64,000 nt of DNA from Epilithonimonas arachidiradicis (lineage in GTDB: Bacteria > Bacteroidota > Bacteroidia > Flavobacteriales > Weeksellaceae): NCBI RefSeq assembly GCF_003610695.1, contig NZ_RAQH01000003.1, positions 330,405 to 394,404 of the forward strand, written 5' to 3'. Within the stretch, counting starts at the first letter, position 1. The number at the start of each line of letters is the position of its first letter. Below the pieces are notes generated by a model, which saw only the letters and a list, made by a program, of their open reading frames with translations, was not told the origin of the DNA and ran no database searches. The position numbers and the translations under genes were made by a program. Below, piece after piece: positions 18,218 through 27,595 of the stretch.

Positions 18218-20353
18218 TTATTTTACGATTTTCATTTCATTCAGCAACCATTTTGCATCCGCATATTTGTCAATCACGAAAAGAATATATTTGGTGTCCA
18301 CCATAATGTTTCTGCACAATTTAGGATCATAATTGATGTCGCTCATTGTACCTTCCCATTGTCTGTCGAAGTTAAGACCAATTAGGTTTCCGTAAGCATC
18401 CAAAGCAGGACTTCCAGAGTTTCCACCAGTTGTATGATTGGTTGCAGTGAAGTTTACAGGAACGTCACCAGATTTATCTTTATAGATTCCGTAATCCTTG
18501 GTGTTGTAAAGATTGATCAGTTTTTTAGGCAAATCAAATTCATAATCTCCAGGGATATATTTTTCCATCACCCCAGAAAGATGCGTTTGATAACCATAAG
18601 TAACGGCATCTCTTGGGTTAGAGCCTTTCACTTTTCCGTAGGTCACACGAAGCGTAGAATTGGCATCTGGAAAGAATTTTCTGTCTTTATCCGTTTCCAT
18701 TTGCTGAGCCATAAACTGCTTTTGCAACACATCGATTTCAGTTTGATAGGACGTCACTTTTTCGTGCGTTGTTTTTACATAAGTTCCTTTGATAGCTGCA
18801 TAAAGCTGAACAATTGGATCATTTTTAAGCGCTTGAACCAAAGCATTCTGATCTGCAAAAACTTTATTAATATCAGAATAAACGGTTGCGCCATTCACTT
18901 TTCCGCTTCCCATCACGACAGAGTTTTTCGCCCAATTTTCTATGGTTGCAATGTTTTGATTAACATCTTTGTATTTTTCAAAACCAGCTGGTAAAAACTG
19001 CTGAGGTGTTTTGTTGGCATAAAGTGCAATCACTTTTGCAGTTACTTTTGCATCAAGACCGCTCTCGTAATCTTTATAAATTTCAGACAATCTGGATTTT
19101 AGATTATCCAAAGATTTCTGAGAAGACGTTCCGTTCTCAACAGCTTCTACATAACTCCCAAACAAACTTCCAAGAGCCAAAGTTTCCGCATTTCTTGGCA
19201 ATTCACTGTAGTAAGCTCTGTTCAATGCGTAAGGCGCTTGCTCATTATAAAGTTTGTTAAGTCCGTCGATTGTTGTTTTGATAGCCGGATTTTTCGAAAT
19301 CAAAGATTGCTCGTATTGCTGTTTCTTTCCAACAGCATTAGACTTTTTAAGACCTTCGATCTCACCTTGCCATTTTTTCCAGGCGTTGGAGATTCTTGCA
19401 TACTTAGATGCGTATTTTATTCTTGTAGCGTTGTCCACTCTCATTTTTTCATCAAGCGTTTTAAGAGTGACATCACGCACAGAAATCATCGCCGGATCAA
19501 TTTCCGTCATAATTTTTTCAACTGCTACAGCAGGAAGATATTCCGTTGTTCTTCCTGGGAATCCGAAAACAAAAGTGAAATCATCCTCTTTCTTATCCTT
19601 GATAGAAATTGGTAAGAAATGTTTCGGTGTATAGGGAATATTATCTTTGGAATATTCTGCAGGTTTATTGTTCTTATCAGCGTAGATTCTAAACATAGAA
19701 AAATCTCCCGTATGTCTTGGCCAAACCCAGTTATCTGTATCAGAACCGTATTTTCCAATCGCTGAAGGCGGTGCGCCAACCAAACGGATATCTTTGTAAG
19801 TTTCTATGACATAAGCATAATATTTATTACCATAGTACATAGACCTTACGGATATTTTCTGATAGCTCTCTGGTTTTTGAGAAGCAATATAAGCGTCTGT
19901 ATTTTGTTTGATTTTCGCATCAAGATCTTTTCCAGTTAGACCGTTAGTTCCTGCAAGAATGTCTTTTGTCACTTCTTTGATATCAGTAATGAAATCTACA
20001 GTCACTCCAGGATTTGGTAATTCTCCATTCATATCTTTTGCCCAGAATCCGTTGGTCAAAAGGTCATTTTCTACTGTTGAGTGGGACTGGATATTATCAT
20101 AACCACAATGATGATTGGTCAATAACAATCCTTTTCCCGAAATGATTTCCGCAGTACAACCACCATCAAACTGAACAACAGCATCTTTGATGCTCGCTTT
20201 TTCCGGATTAAAGATATCTTTAGCAGAAATCTTCATTCCAAGTTCTTTCATTTCTTTTTCATTAACTTCTGTCGGAATCCACATCCCTCCGTATTGCTGT
20301 GCAAATGTCATTACTGCTGACAAAGCAAAAGCTGATAAGAGAATTTTTTTCAT
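18218..20353 (-). CDS. S46 family dipeptidyl peptidase, DPP11-like (Asp/Glu-specific)
   Basis: A 711-residue periplasmic serine peptidase that removes dipeptides from the N-termini of oligopeptides. The signal peptide is residues 1-19; mature GGMWIP and LTNHHCGYD (catalytic His about 82) follow, and the catalytic Ser is about residue 646 in GGNSGSP. Exactly 18 residues after this serine is an arginine (NFDRQWEG). From the known Porphyromonas enzymes, Arg here gives DPP11 (Asp/Glu at P1), while Gly gives DPP7 (hydrophobic P1). Peptide uptake by this route is typical of proteolytic Bacteroidetes. A reverse-strand TAAATTTG box (20379-20386) lies 25 bases before the start. Confidence 0.92.
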   Translation of the reverse strand: MKKILLSAFALSAVMTFAQQYGGMWIPTEVNEKEMKELGMKISAKDIFNPEKASIKDAVVQFDGGCTAEIISGKGLLLTNHHCGYDNIQSHSTVENDLLTNGFWAKDMNGELPNPGVTVDFITDIKEVTKDILAGTNGLTGKDLDAKIKQNTDAYIASQKPESYQKISVRSMYYGNKYYAYVIETYKDIRLVGAPPSAIGKYGSDTDNWVWPRHTGDFSMFRIYADKNNKPAEYSKDNIPYTPKHFLPISIKDKKEDDFTFVFGFPGRTTEYLPAVAVEKIMTEIDPAMISVRDVTLKTLDEKMRVDNATRIKYASKYARISNAWKKWQGEIEGLKKSNAVGKKQQYEQSLISKNPAIKTTIDGLNKLYNEQAPYALNRAYYSELPRNAETLALGSLFGSYVEAVENGTSSQKSLDNLKSRLSEIYKDYESGLDAKVTAKVIALYANKTPQQFLPAGFEKYKDVNQNIATIENWAKNSVVMGSGKVNGATVYSDINKVFADQNALVQALKNDPIVQLYAAIKGTYVKTTHEKVTSYQTEIDVLQKQFMAQQMETDKDRKFFPDANSTLRVTYGKVKGSNPRDAVTYGYQTHLSGVMEKYIPGDYEFDLPKKLINLYNTKDYGIYKDKSGDVPVNFTATNHTTGGNSGSPALDAYGNLIGLNFDRQWEGTMSDINYDPKLCRNIMVDTKYILFVIDKYADAKWLLNEMKIVK

Positions 20354-20378
20354 TTCAAACTTTAATTTATAATAGTCC

Positions 20379-20386
20379 CAAATTTA
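20379..20386 (-). promoter_or_regulatory. -7 box of the S46 peptidase gene
   Basis: The reverse strand reads TAAATTTG, a TAnnTTTG match 25 bases before the ATG. No clear -33 TTTG. Confidence 0.4.
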
Positions 20387-20401
20387 GACAGATTTTTTTA
20401 A

Positions 20402-22852
20402 TCAGTCTCTTTTTAATAATAACCATTGGCTTCTTTTAATAATAGTATTTGTTTTAGGATCATTAACTTGATAAATGACCCAATAAGTATTACTAGGATA
20501 ATTAATTCCTGAGGTGCTTTTTCCATCCCATTTGTATGGCATCCCAGTTTTGAATTGGTAGATCTCTTTACCTGTACGATCATAGATTTTTAATTGAAAA
20601 TCTAAAAAATCAGAAAGCTTAGAAAAATCAAAATAATCATTTATACCATCGTTATTTGGCGTAAATACATTGGGTAAAAGAAGCGCATCATCATCAATTA
20701 TCTTTGGTTTATTCAATTGTATTTTCTTAATTGATGAACAACCAAAAGAGTTTTTAATTAAAACATAGACTTCATCTTCTATGGTTTCGTAATTATTTTT
20801 ATCAATTGATGAAATTGGTATATCGTCATCTAGATCATCATGATTTTTATAAAAAGTAAAAGTTTCATTGTTGTAATTAACAATGGCATTTTCAAGATCA
20901 TAAATATTAAATTGATCTTCAGTTCTTATCGGATCAATATTACTAAGTAAATCAGCAATAGGATTATTAAAAATTGTATAATCTATTTTTTGAATTTCTG
21001 TAATTCCACTGCCACTCAATTTTATAACAATTCTGTCAGGTCCATTATAATCTGGGTTGCCTTTAATTATTAAATTATCAACTGAAGGTTCCGCTTCCCC
21101 GTTATTAGGCTGAGTCATTATTTCAATTTTAGAAATTATTACAGACTGATTAGGTGCGGAAAATTTGGGTTCAAAGATAATTTGGCCGCAATCTGTACCC
21201 AATGCAATATCAGTTATCGCATAATTACAATTTTTAACTTCAACAGGTTCAACTTTATAAGTAAAGCCACTATATGAAACATTGCAGCTGTAGTTGCCTT
21301 CTACAGTGGGTGAAAATGTCGATAAATTAGCACCTGGAATATCTACGTCATTTAATTGCCACTGGAAGCTTTCAAAATCACTATTGCTTAATTTAAGTGT
21401 AATACCTTCCTGAATGCAATTGCCATTAACTTGTACAACCGGATCATTAGAATATCCTGTATAATATCCTGCAAATGAACCAGATCGTTTTTGAGTTTCA
21501 AATCCCCCAATAATTCCCATAATTATGGAGTTGTCAGAGGTAATATTGGCATTACCTTTTAGATTTTTAATTGTAAAATATTTCCAATCATTGTTACCTT
21601 GGATATCAGAAAAAGTAGTATAACTCTGATTATTAATTGTCAGTTCTGTAGGTTTATAGGCTAAGATGTGAGTAAGATTTTCCAATGAAAAATCATCGAT
21701 TTTCTCAATGTCATTGATTATTCCAATTGTATTTGGTAATTGTTGATCCAAAGGCGGAACGAATGCCATAGATGGTGTTAAATAGGGATAAAGAGTTAAT
21801 TTATCATTATTATTGTTTCCTCCAGCAAATTGATAAAAGTATATTGGTTTTTCCGACTTTACAAAAATTCCTTCATCTTTAAAATCTATAGCTTTTAGAA
21901 TTTTAAAATCGCCTTCATTTAATGTATAGGTTGGTGTCGATGATCCATTTAGATATATTTTATTATTATTTTCGGTAGAAACTATAAGTCCTCCTTCAAT
22001 TTCCCAATCTAATGAAACAAAACCTTTTCTTATATAATATTCTTTACCTATTTTTTTAACGGGCACTGATTGATCCATTAAGATTTTTCCACCTTTTTCA
22101 AAAAAGTAATTACCTTTAAAATTACCATTTGTAATCGCAATAGGTTTATCAGATTCTATTTTTGCACCAATAAAACTATCCCAATATAAAAAATCTAAGA
22201 CTGGATCATTATCGGAATTATCTGCTTTTGTAGAGACAAAACAATAAGACTCTCCTTTATTAAGAGTGATTTCAATACCATCAGGGTGTTTTTTGCCATC
22301 AGCAAAAGTAATTTTAGGACTATAGCCTGATATTTTTATTTTAGTATTGTCCTTAGTAGCTATAATATTGGACTGAAAGTTAACTTCTTTATTTCGTGGG
22401 AAATCCTGATAAGGTGCATTGACTGAATAAAATAAATTACCTATTGCTGTTTTGCCTTTTGAAGTAATCAATTCAGTGTTTTGACCATTGTCAAAATTAA
22501 GCCTTATACTAGCATACAAGCTACTGGCCCCTGAAACATGGAATCCCTTCTTAATAGGTCTCATTCCTTCATATTTGCTCGCAAGATAAATACTTAAAGG
22601 TATGTCATAAACTAAAGGAGTAGAATTTGTTATAAATCCAGACTTTCTTACTACATTATTACTGTCAAAGATTTTGTACTCAACAGGTGTAGTGCTGGGT
22701 GTCGATAAATTAAGAGTAACACTGGTTATAATATGACTATTTTGTATAAATATTGGTGAAAACCAATGCTCCAAATCTAATTGTGCATTTAAACTAATCG
22801 ACTTAAAGATTAAAATTAAAACTAAGAATTTTAAAAAACTAAACTTGGACAT
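20402..22852 (-). CDS. Surface protein with T9SS type B (gliding-motility CHU_C) C-terminal domain
   Basis: An 816-residue secreted protein. The signal peptide (FLKFLVLILIFKSISLNA) is followed by a large N-terminal region resembling the IgGFc-binding-type domain of Bacteroidetes surface proteins (FYQFAGGNNN, ITNGNFKGNY). Next come a PKD/Ig-like segment (GNYSCNVSYSG) and, in the last 90 residues, the type B sorting domain (LLPNVFTPNNDGINDYF, LKIYDRTGKEIYQF, GKSTSGINYPSNTYW). It would cross the outer membrane by the type IX system and be shed or attached. A TTG at 22867 extends the frame five codons; the ATG at 22852 is preferred. Reverse-strand TAAATTTG at 22872-22879 is a candidate -7 box. 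Confidence 0.88.
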   Translation of the reverse strand: MSKFSFLKFLVLILIFKSISLNAQLDLEHWFSPIFIQNSHIITSVTLNLSTPSTTPVEYKIFDSNNVVRKSGFITNSTPLVYDIPLSIYLASKYEGMRPIKKGFHVSGASSLYASIRLNFDNGQNTELITSKGKTAIGNLFYSVNAPYQDFPRNKEVNFQSNIIATKDNTKIKISGYSPKITFADGKKHPDGIEITLNKGESYCFVSTKADNSDNDPVLDFLYWDSFIGAKIESDKPIAITNGNFKGNYFFEKGGKILMDQSVPVKKIGKEYYIRKGFVSLDWEIEGGLIVSTENNNKIYLNGSSTPTYTLNEGDFKILKAIDFKDEGIFVKSEKPIYFYQFAGGNNNNDKLTLYPYLTPSMAFVPPLDQQLPNTIGIINDIEKIDDFSLENLTHILAYKPTELTINNQSYTTFSDIQGNNDWKYFTIKNLKGNANITSDNSIIMGIIGGFETQKRSGSFAGYYTGYSNDPVVQVNGNCIQEGITLKLSNSDFESFQWQLNDVDIPGANLSTFSPTVEGNYSCNVSYSGFTYKVEPVEVKNCNYAITDIALGTDCGQIIFEPKFSAPNQSVIISKIEIMTQPNNGEAEPSVDNLIIKGNPDYNGPDRIVIKLSGSGITEIQKIDYTIFNNPIADLLSNIDPIRTEDQFNIYDLENAIVNYNNETFTFYKNHDDLDDDIPISSIDKNNYETIEDEVYVLIKNSFGCSSIKKIQLNKPKIIDDDALLLPNVFTPNNDGINDYFDFSKLSDFLDFQLKIYDRTGKEIYQFKTGMPYKWDGKSTSGINYPSNTYWVIYQVNDPKTNTIIKRSQWLLLKRD

Positions 22853-22871
22853 TTTATGCTTCGTCAATTCC

Positions 22872-22879
22872 CAAATTTA
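22872..22879 (-). promoter_or_regulatory. -7 box of the T9SS type B gene
   Basis: The reverse strand reads TAAATTTG about 19 bases before the ATG at 22852. No clear -33 element. Confidence 0.4.
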
Positions 22880-22922
22880 ATAAATGTTATTGATAATCTA
22901 TTATAATCCGAATATTAAAGCT

Positions 22923-23327
22923 TTATAAATCATTTTTTTTAACATACAGTCGATCCTCAACATATTCGATTTTTGTTTTGCCGTGAGGTTTTGGGTTGCC
23001 ATCTTCGCCCAGCGCCACAAAAACCAATTTATCGATTGTAATGATTTTCTGATGTGTCATTTTATTTCGAACTTCACATCTTAGTGTCAAAGATGTCTTT
23101 CCAAATTCTACTGCTTCAATTCCGATTTCGATAATGTCACCTTGTTTGGCTGAACTTACAAAGTTAATTTCGGATATATATTTAGTTACTGTTCTCGAAT
23201 TTTCTAGTTGGATGATTGCATAAAGTGCCGCTTCTTCATCAATCCATTGCAAAAGTCTTCCTCCAAAAAGTGAATGATTGGGATTAAGGTCTTCTGGCTT
23301 TATCCATTTTCTGGTATGATAATTCAT
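22923..23327 (-). CDS. Acyl-CoA thioesterase (hotdog fold, YciA/BACH type)
   Basis: A 134-residue single hotdog-domain protein. The helix segment LFGGRLLQWIDEEAALYA (residues 20-37) carries the catalytic aspartate, and VTKYISEINFVSSAKQGD matches the family's central strand. The family hydrolyses acyl-CoA thioesters in the cytoplasm and helps keep CoA free. It starts at an ATG with a reverse-strand TACCTTTG box at 23356-23363. The next leftward gene (T9SS type B) has its own start region, so this is probably a single-gene unit. Confidence 0.87.
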   Translation of the reverse strand: MNYHTRKWIKPEDLNPNHSLFGGRLLQWIDEEAALYAIIQLENSRTVTKYISEINFVSSAKQGDIIEIGIEAVEFGKTSLTLRCEVRNKMTHQKIITIDKLVFVALGEDGNPKPHGKTKIEYVEDRLYVKKNDL

Positions 23328-23355
23328 AATAATTCTGTCACATTTTAATTTGATG

Positions 23356-23363
23356 CAAAGGTA
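23356..23363 (-). promoter_or_regulatory. -7 box of the thioesterase gene
   Basis: The reverse strand reads TACCTTTG (TAnnTTTG) 28 bases before the ATG. No clear -33 element. Confidence 0.4.
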
Positions 23364-23457
23364 AAATTTATTCGAGAATTTAATATCGCAGAATCATAGA
23401 AACTATGGATGACAACATTAATTTTTGGAAATATCTGCAAATTATTTTGGTTGAATT

Positions 23458-23486
23458 TTTGATTCCCTAGAATCTTAGTATTTTTG
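23458..23486 (+). promoter_or_regulatory. Promoter of the agmatine-utilisation genes
   Basis: TTTG at 23458-23461, a 17-base spacer and TATTTTTG at 23479-23486 match the Bacteroidetes sigma-A promoter well. The aguB ATG follows 14 bases later. Confidence 0.65.
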
Positions 23487-23500
23487 TAAAAATTTTTAGA

Positions 23501-24376
23501 ATGTCAAAAGTGAAAATTGGAACGGTTCAGATGTCTTGTGTTGCTGATAAGCAGTCAAATCTGAATAAAGCCATTGAAAAAATAAAAGAAGCCGCTGCAA
23601 AAGGCGCTCAAATTGTTTGTTTGCAGGAACTTTTTACATCATTGTATTTTTGTGATGTAGAAGATTATGATAATTTCGAGTTGGCGGAACCAATTCCTGG
23701 ACCTTCAACTGATGCACTTTCTTCGGTTGCAAAAGAATTAGGGGTTGTTATTATCGCTTCGTTATTTGAGAAAAGAGCACAAGGTCTTTACCACAACACA
23801 ACAGCTGTTATTGATGCAGACGGTACCTATCTTGGTAAATACCGTAAAATGCACATCCCGGATGATCCGGCGTTTTACGAAAAATTTTATTTCACGCCAG
23901 GCGATTTAGGTTATAAAAATTTTGATACAAAATTCGGAAGAATTGGTGTATTGATTTGTTGGGATCAATGGTATCCTGAAGCTTCAAGAATTACGGCGTT
24001 GATGGGAGCGGATATTATGTTCTATCCGACAGCCATCGGCTGGGCAACTGACCAGGATGAAGAAACCAATCAAGATCAATACAATGCCTGGCAGACAATT
24101 CAGCGTTCTCACGCAGTTGCGAATGGCGTTCCTGTAGTTTCTGTAAATAGAGTAGGCTTTGAGCAGGATGGCGCAATGAAATTCTGGGGCGGAAGTTTCG
24201 TGACCAATGCTCAAGGAAAGCTTTTATATCTAGGTTCTCACGATAAGGAAGAAGTGGTGGTAACAGAAGTTGACCTTGCCCAAACCGATTATATGAGAAA
24301 ACATTGGCCATTCTTGAGAGACCGAAGAATCGAAACTTATTCGCCGATTACAAAGAGATTTATAGATGAAGAGTAA
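23501..24376 (+). CDS. aguB: N-carbamoylputrescine amidase
   Basis: A 291-residue nitrilase-superfamily enzyme that hydrolyses N-carbamoylputrescine to putrescine, ammonia and CO2, the second step from agmatine. The Glu-Lys-Cys triad reads as E43 (CLQELF), K116 (YRKMHIPDDP) and C153 (LICWDQWYPEA), at normal family spacing. C-terminal RDRRIETY is typical of plant and bacterial AguB. It is preceded by a clear promoter. Its stop overlaps the next gene by 11 bases, and the partner enzyme aguA lies just beyond that gene, so the three are probably co-transcribed. Confidence 0.95.
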   Translation: MSKVKIGTVQMSCVADKQSNLNKAIEKIKEAAAKGAQIVCLQELFTSLYFCDVEDYDNFELAEPIPGPSTDALSSVAKELGVVIIASLFEKRAQGLYHNTTAVIDADGTYLGKYRKMHIPDDPAFYEKFYFTPGDLGYKNFDTKFGRIGVLICWDQWYPEASRITALMGADIMFYPTAIGWATDQDEETNQDQYNAWQTIQRSHAVANGVPVVSVNRVGFEQDGAMKFWGGSFVTNAQGKLLYLGSHDKEEVVVTEVDLAQTDYMRKHWPFLRDRRIETYSPITKRFIDEE

Positions 24377-25100
24377 AACCAATAAAAAAGATATTTTAAT
24401 TTATATCATATTTTTATTATTTACTTCTATGTCAATCTATTCACTTGTGAATGGAGATGGAGATTCTGAACGAAAGTTCATTATAAACTTAGGAACTTTG
24501 ATTTTTTTCGGGGGTGGAGGTGTTACTTATTTCTTTTTGAAAAATAATTTTGGAGCTGGAAAATCAATTGATGATAAAACTTTAATCATTTATGAAAGCA
24601 AAAGGAAGATATTTTTTTATTTTCTGGGAGGTTTAGTGTTCGTTACAATGGGAATTATTATGATAATTTATAATTCTTATTTTGATGGGAGGAGAATGAA
24701 TCCACAAATAGCATTGTTTCTAGGAATAATTTGTGTTTGTTTTTTTGGATTAATCTTTTTGGCATCACTTATCAGATTAATTACTTCAGCTAGAAAATTA
24801 ATTGAAGTTACCCAATCAACATTAGAAATTCAAACTGGATTTCTAAATAGTGAGATGATTATAATTCCAAAAAGTGAAATTGAATTTATTAAAGAAAGTC
24901 AAATTTCATCGAATAGTTTTATATCTATATATGTTAATCAACCTGAAAAATATGTTAAAAAAGGATTTCTAAAAAATATGAATTATAAAATAACAGGAAC
25001 TCCAATTAATATAAATCCTAATATATCTAATTTTTCAAGTGATGAAATTTTAAAATTTCTGAGCAAAAATATCAATATTGAAAACCAAAATGAGCAATAA
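24366..25100 (+). CDS. Membrane protein of unknown function (possibly STM3941-like)
   Basis: A 244-residue protein with four predicted membrane helices, two at about residues 9-27 and 37-57 and two at about 79-101 and 115-140. A soluble C-terminal domain of about 90 residues follows (EIQTGFLNSEMIIIPKSEIEFI, read as separate strands). The second helix pair plus C-terminal strands resembles the small STM3941-type family, but only weakly. It overlaps aguB by 11 bases and aguA by 11 bases. Its codons are more AT-rich than its neighbours, as if inserted into an agu operon. No function can be assigned. Confidence 0.7.
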   Translation: MKSKTNKKDILIYIIFLLFTSMSIYSLVNGDGDSERKFIINLGTLIFFGGGGVTYFFLKNNFGAGKSIDDKTLIIYESKRKIFFYFLGGLVFVTMGIIMIIYNSYFDGRRMNPQIALFLGIICVCFFGLIFLASLIRLITSARKLIEVTQSTLEIQTGFLNSEMIIIPKSEIEFIKESQISSNSFISIYVNQPEKYVKKGFLKNMNYKITGTPININPNISNFSSDEILKFLSKNINIENQNEQ

Positions 25101-26148
25101 TATCCCTGTAAATATCAATCTTTCAGATTACGCCTTCCCAGCAGAATGGGAAGAACACGAAGCAACTTGGTTGTCTTGGCCTCACAAAGAAGAATCCTGG
25201 CCGGAAAGAATTGATTTGATTTACCCTGCTTATGCACAATTCATTGCTGAATTAACAAAAGGCGAATTCGTTTGTATCAATGTCAAAGACCAGGAAATGC
25301 AGGCTTTTGCAATGGAACATATTTCTAAAGCTGGCGCTGATATCTCTAAAGTTGAATTTTATTTCCACGAAACCAATGACGCTTGGTGCAGAGACCACGG
25401 TCCGGCATTTTTAGTAAATAAAAATGGAGAAGAACCAAAGAAAATCATTGTAGATTGGGGCTTCAATGCCTGGGGAGGAAAATATCCGCCTTTCGAATTG
25501 GATGATGTCATTCCGACTAAAATTGCTGAAGAAAAAGGATTGCCCGTTCTTTATCCCGGAATTATTATGGAAGGCGGTTCAGTTGAATTCAATGGTGCCG
25601 GAACGGTTTTAACTTCAAAGTCCTGTTTGCTTAACGAAAATAGAAATCCGCATCTATCGCAGGACGAAGTGGAAGAGTTCCTGAAAAAATATTATGGACA
25701 AAAACAGGTTCTTTGGGTTGATGACGGAATTGTAGGTGATGATACAGACGGTCACGTAGACGACACGATTCGTTTCATAAATGAAAACACGGTTTTGACC
25801 GTAATTGAAGATAATCCTGAAGATGACAATTACGAAATTCTTCAAAACAATCTTCGTCAACTGCAGGAAATGACTTTGCTAAACGGTGAAAAACTGAACA
25901 TCATCCAATTACCAATGCCAGATCCGGTTTACTGTGACGGACAAAGATTACCAGCTTCTTATGCTAATTTTTATATTGCCAATAAGTCAGTTATTGTGCC
26001 GACTTACAGATGTAACAAAGATGAAGTCGCTTTGGAAATTATCCAAAAATGTTTTCCTGATAGAGAGGTCGTTGGGATAGATTCTACCGACATTATTTGG
26101 GGATTGGGGAGTTTCCATTGTTTGAGCCAACAAGAACCTTTGGTATAA
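25090..26148 (+). CDS. aguA: Agmatine deiminase
   Basis: A 352-residue guanidino-modifying enzyme converting agmatine to N-carbamoylputrescine and ammonia. NDAWCRDHGPAF, the GDDTDGHVDDTIRF block and the C-terminal GSFHCLSQQEP, which places the nucleophilic cysteine at residue 344, are all characteristic of AguA and separate it from arginine deiminase. The first in-frame ATG at 25078 would lengthen it by four residues (MKTK); the ATG at 25090 (MSNNIP) is preferred. It completes the agmatine-to-putrescine pathway with aguB; the source of agmatine is not in this window. Confidence 0.95.
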   Translation: MSNNIPVNINLSDYAFPAEWEEHEATWLSWPHKEESWPERIDLIYPAYAQFIAELTKGEFVCINVKDQEMQAFAMEHISKAGADISKVEFYFHETNDAWCRDHGPAFLVNKNGEEPKKIIVDWGFNAWGGKYPPFELDDVIPTKIAEEKGLPVLYPGIIMEGGSVEFNGAGTVLTSKSCLLNENRNPHLSQDEVEEFLKKYYGQKQVLWVDDGIVGDDTDGHVDDTIRFINENTVLTVIEDNPEDDNYEILQNNLRQLQEMTLLNGEKLNIIQLPMPDPVYCDGQRLPASYANFYIANKSVIVPTYRCNKDEVALEIIQKCFPDREVVGIDSTDIIWGLGSFHCLSQQEPLV

Positions 26149-26153
26149 AATTA

Positions 26154-26177
26154 GGTCCGCATTAGGCGGACTTTTTT
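26154..26177 (+). terminator. Terminator after aguA
   Basis: GTCCGC (26155-26160) pairs with GCGGAC (26166-26171), followed by T residues. It separates the agu genes from the downstream transporter. Confidence 0.85.
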
Positions 26178-26187
26178 ATAAATAATT

Positions 26188-27585
26188 ATGAACGAAAATT
26201 TGACCACCGATTCTGTTAAAAAATTTCTTCCTCTAATTTTGGGAACAGCGATTTTTATGCAGATGCTGGATTCCACAATTCTAAATACATCTTTGCCATC
26301 CATTGCCCGCGATTTGCAGGAATTGCCATTGGATATGCAAAATGCCATCATCAGTTATGTTTTGACTTTAGCTTTGTTTATGCCAGTCAGCGGATTTTTG
26401 GCGGACAAATTTGGGACAAAAAAAATATTCATTTTTTCGTTGTTTGTCTTTTCGTTAGGTTCATTATTTTGCTCATTATCACAAAATCTTACCGAATTGG
26501 TAATTTCCAGAGTGATTCAAGGGATTGGAGGCAGTTTGATGACGCCTGTTGGGAAATTAGCATTAATTCGCGCTTTCAACAAAAATGAACTTTTGAAAGC
26601 AATGAATTTCGCCATCATTCCCGCATTGATTGGGCCGGTTATGGGGCCTGTCGTAGGTGGGTATATGGTAGATTATCTCAGCTGGCACTGGATTTTTTTG
26701 ATTAATATTCCAATAGGAGTTCTGGGAATTCTTCTTAGTTTGAAATATATGCCGAATTACAAATCACCCGTCATCGATTTCGATTTGAAGGGATTTCTGA
26801 TTTTTGCTTTGGCTTCTCTATTACTTTCAAGTGCGTTGGAATTATTGGGAAATGCTCAAAATATCACACCCGTTCTGATGATATTTTTTTTGGGATTTCT
26901 GATGCTTTACTTCTATTACAAACACGCGAAAAAGGACAATAATCCGATTTTTCCTCTCAATCTTTTTAAAGTTCGAACATTCCGGGTTGGGATTCTTGGA
27001 AACTTAGCAACAAGACTGGGAATCAGTTCAATCCCGCTTTTGGTTCCGCTGATGATCCAGATCGCTTATGGACAATCGGCGTTGACTTCGGGTTGGATTA
27101 TTGCGCCGATGGCCCTTACGGCAATGTTCGGAAAATCTTTTGTAATCGGGATTTTGGATAAGTTTGGATATCGCAAAACTTTGATGGTCAATACGTTTAC
27201 AATCGGAATTTTGATTTGCTGTCTGGCGATTCCGAGTGTTCACAGCTCAATTTATTGGTTTGTTCCGATTTTGTTGATTCTTGGATTTTTCAATTCGATT
27301 CAATTTACGTCGATGAATACGATTTCTATTGCTGATCTGCGACCATATCAAAATAGCAGTGGCAATTCTCTGGTTTCTGTTAATCAACAGTTTGCGGTTG
27401 GATTCGGGATTGCATTTGGTTTGATTGTTTTAAAATTGTTTGAAGGCGACACGACTTTAGTTAAAAATCAGGTTCACACGGCGTTTCGTTACACATTTTT
27501 GTTGGTAGGATTTCTCACGATACTTTCAGGTCTAGTTTTCAGAAGACTGAATTTCAGAGATGGTGATAATATGAAATCGGTTTAA
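26188..27585 (+). CDS. MFS transporter, DHA2 (EmrB/QacA) family
   Basis: A 465-residue inner-membrane drug:H+ antiporter. LDSTILNTSLPSIARDLQ near residue 30 is the hallmark of the DHA2 family, the GFLADKFGTKKIF loop is the conserved MFS motif A, and VIQGIGGSLMTPVG is in the next helix. About 13-14 hydrophobic segments are visible. No membrane-fusion partner (EmrA) is adjacent. Substrates of the family include drugs and dyes; this protein's own substrate is unknown. It begins 11 bases after the aguA terminator and ends 10 bases before a methyltransferase gene. Confidence 0.9.
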   Translation: MNENLTTDSVKKFLPLILGTAIFMQMLDSTILNTSLPSIARDLQELPLDMQNAIISYVLTLALFMPVSGFLADKFGTKKIFIFSLFVFSLGSLFCSLSQNLTELVISRVIQGIGGSLMTPVGKLALIRAFNKNELLKAMNFAIIPALIGPVMGPVVGGYMVDYLSWHWIFLINIPIGVLGILLSLKYMPNYKSPVIDFDLKGFLIFALASLLLSSALELLGNAQNITPVLMIFFLGFLMLYFYYKHAKKDNNPIFPLNLFKVRTFRVGILGNLATRLGISSIPLLVPLMIQIAYGQSALTSGWIIAPMALTAMFGKSFVIGILDKFGYRKTLMVNTFTIGILICCLAIPSVHSSIYWFVPILLILGFFNSIQFTSMNTISIADLRPYQNSSGNSLVSVNQQFAVGFGIAFGLIVLKLFEGDTTLVKNQVHTAFRYTFLLVGFLTILSGLVFRRLNFRDGDNMKSV

Positions 27586-27595
27586 ATAATAATCA

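Noticed and set aside
18434..18994. 186-codon frame antisense to the S46 peptidase gene
   Set aside because: The minus-strand peptidase has all catalytic motifs; the plus frame has none.
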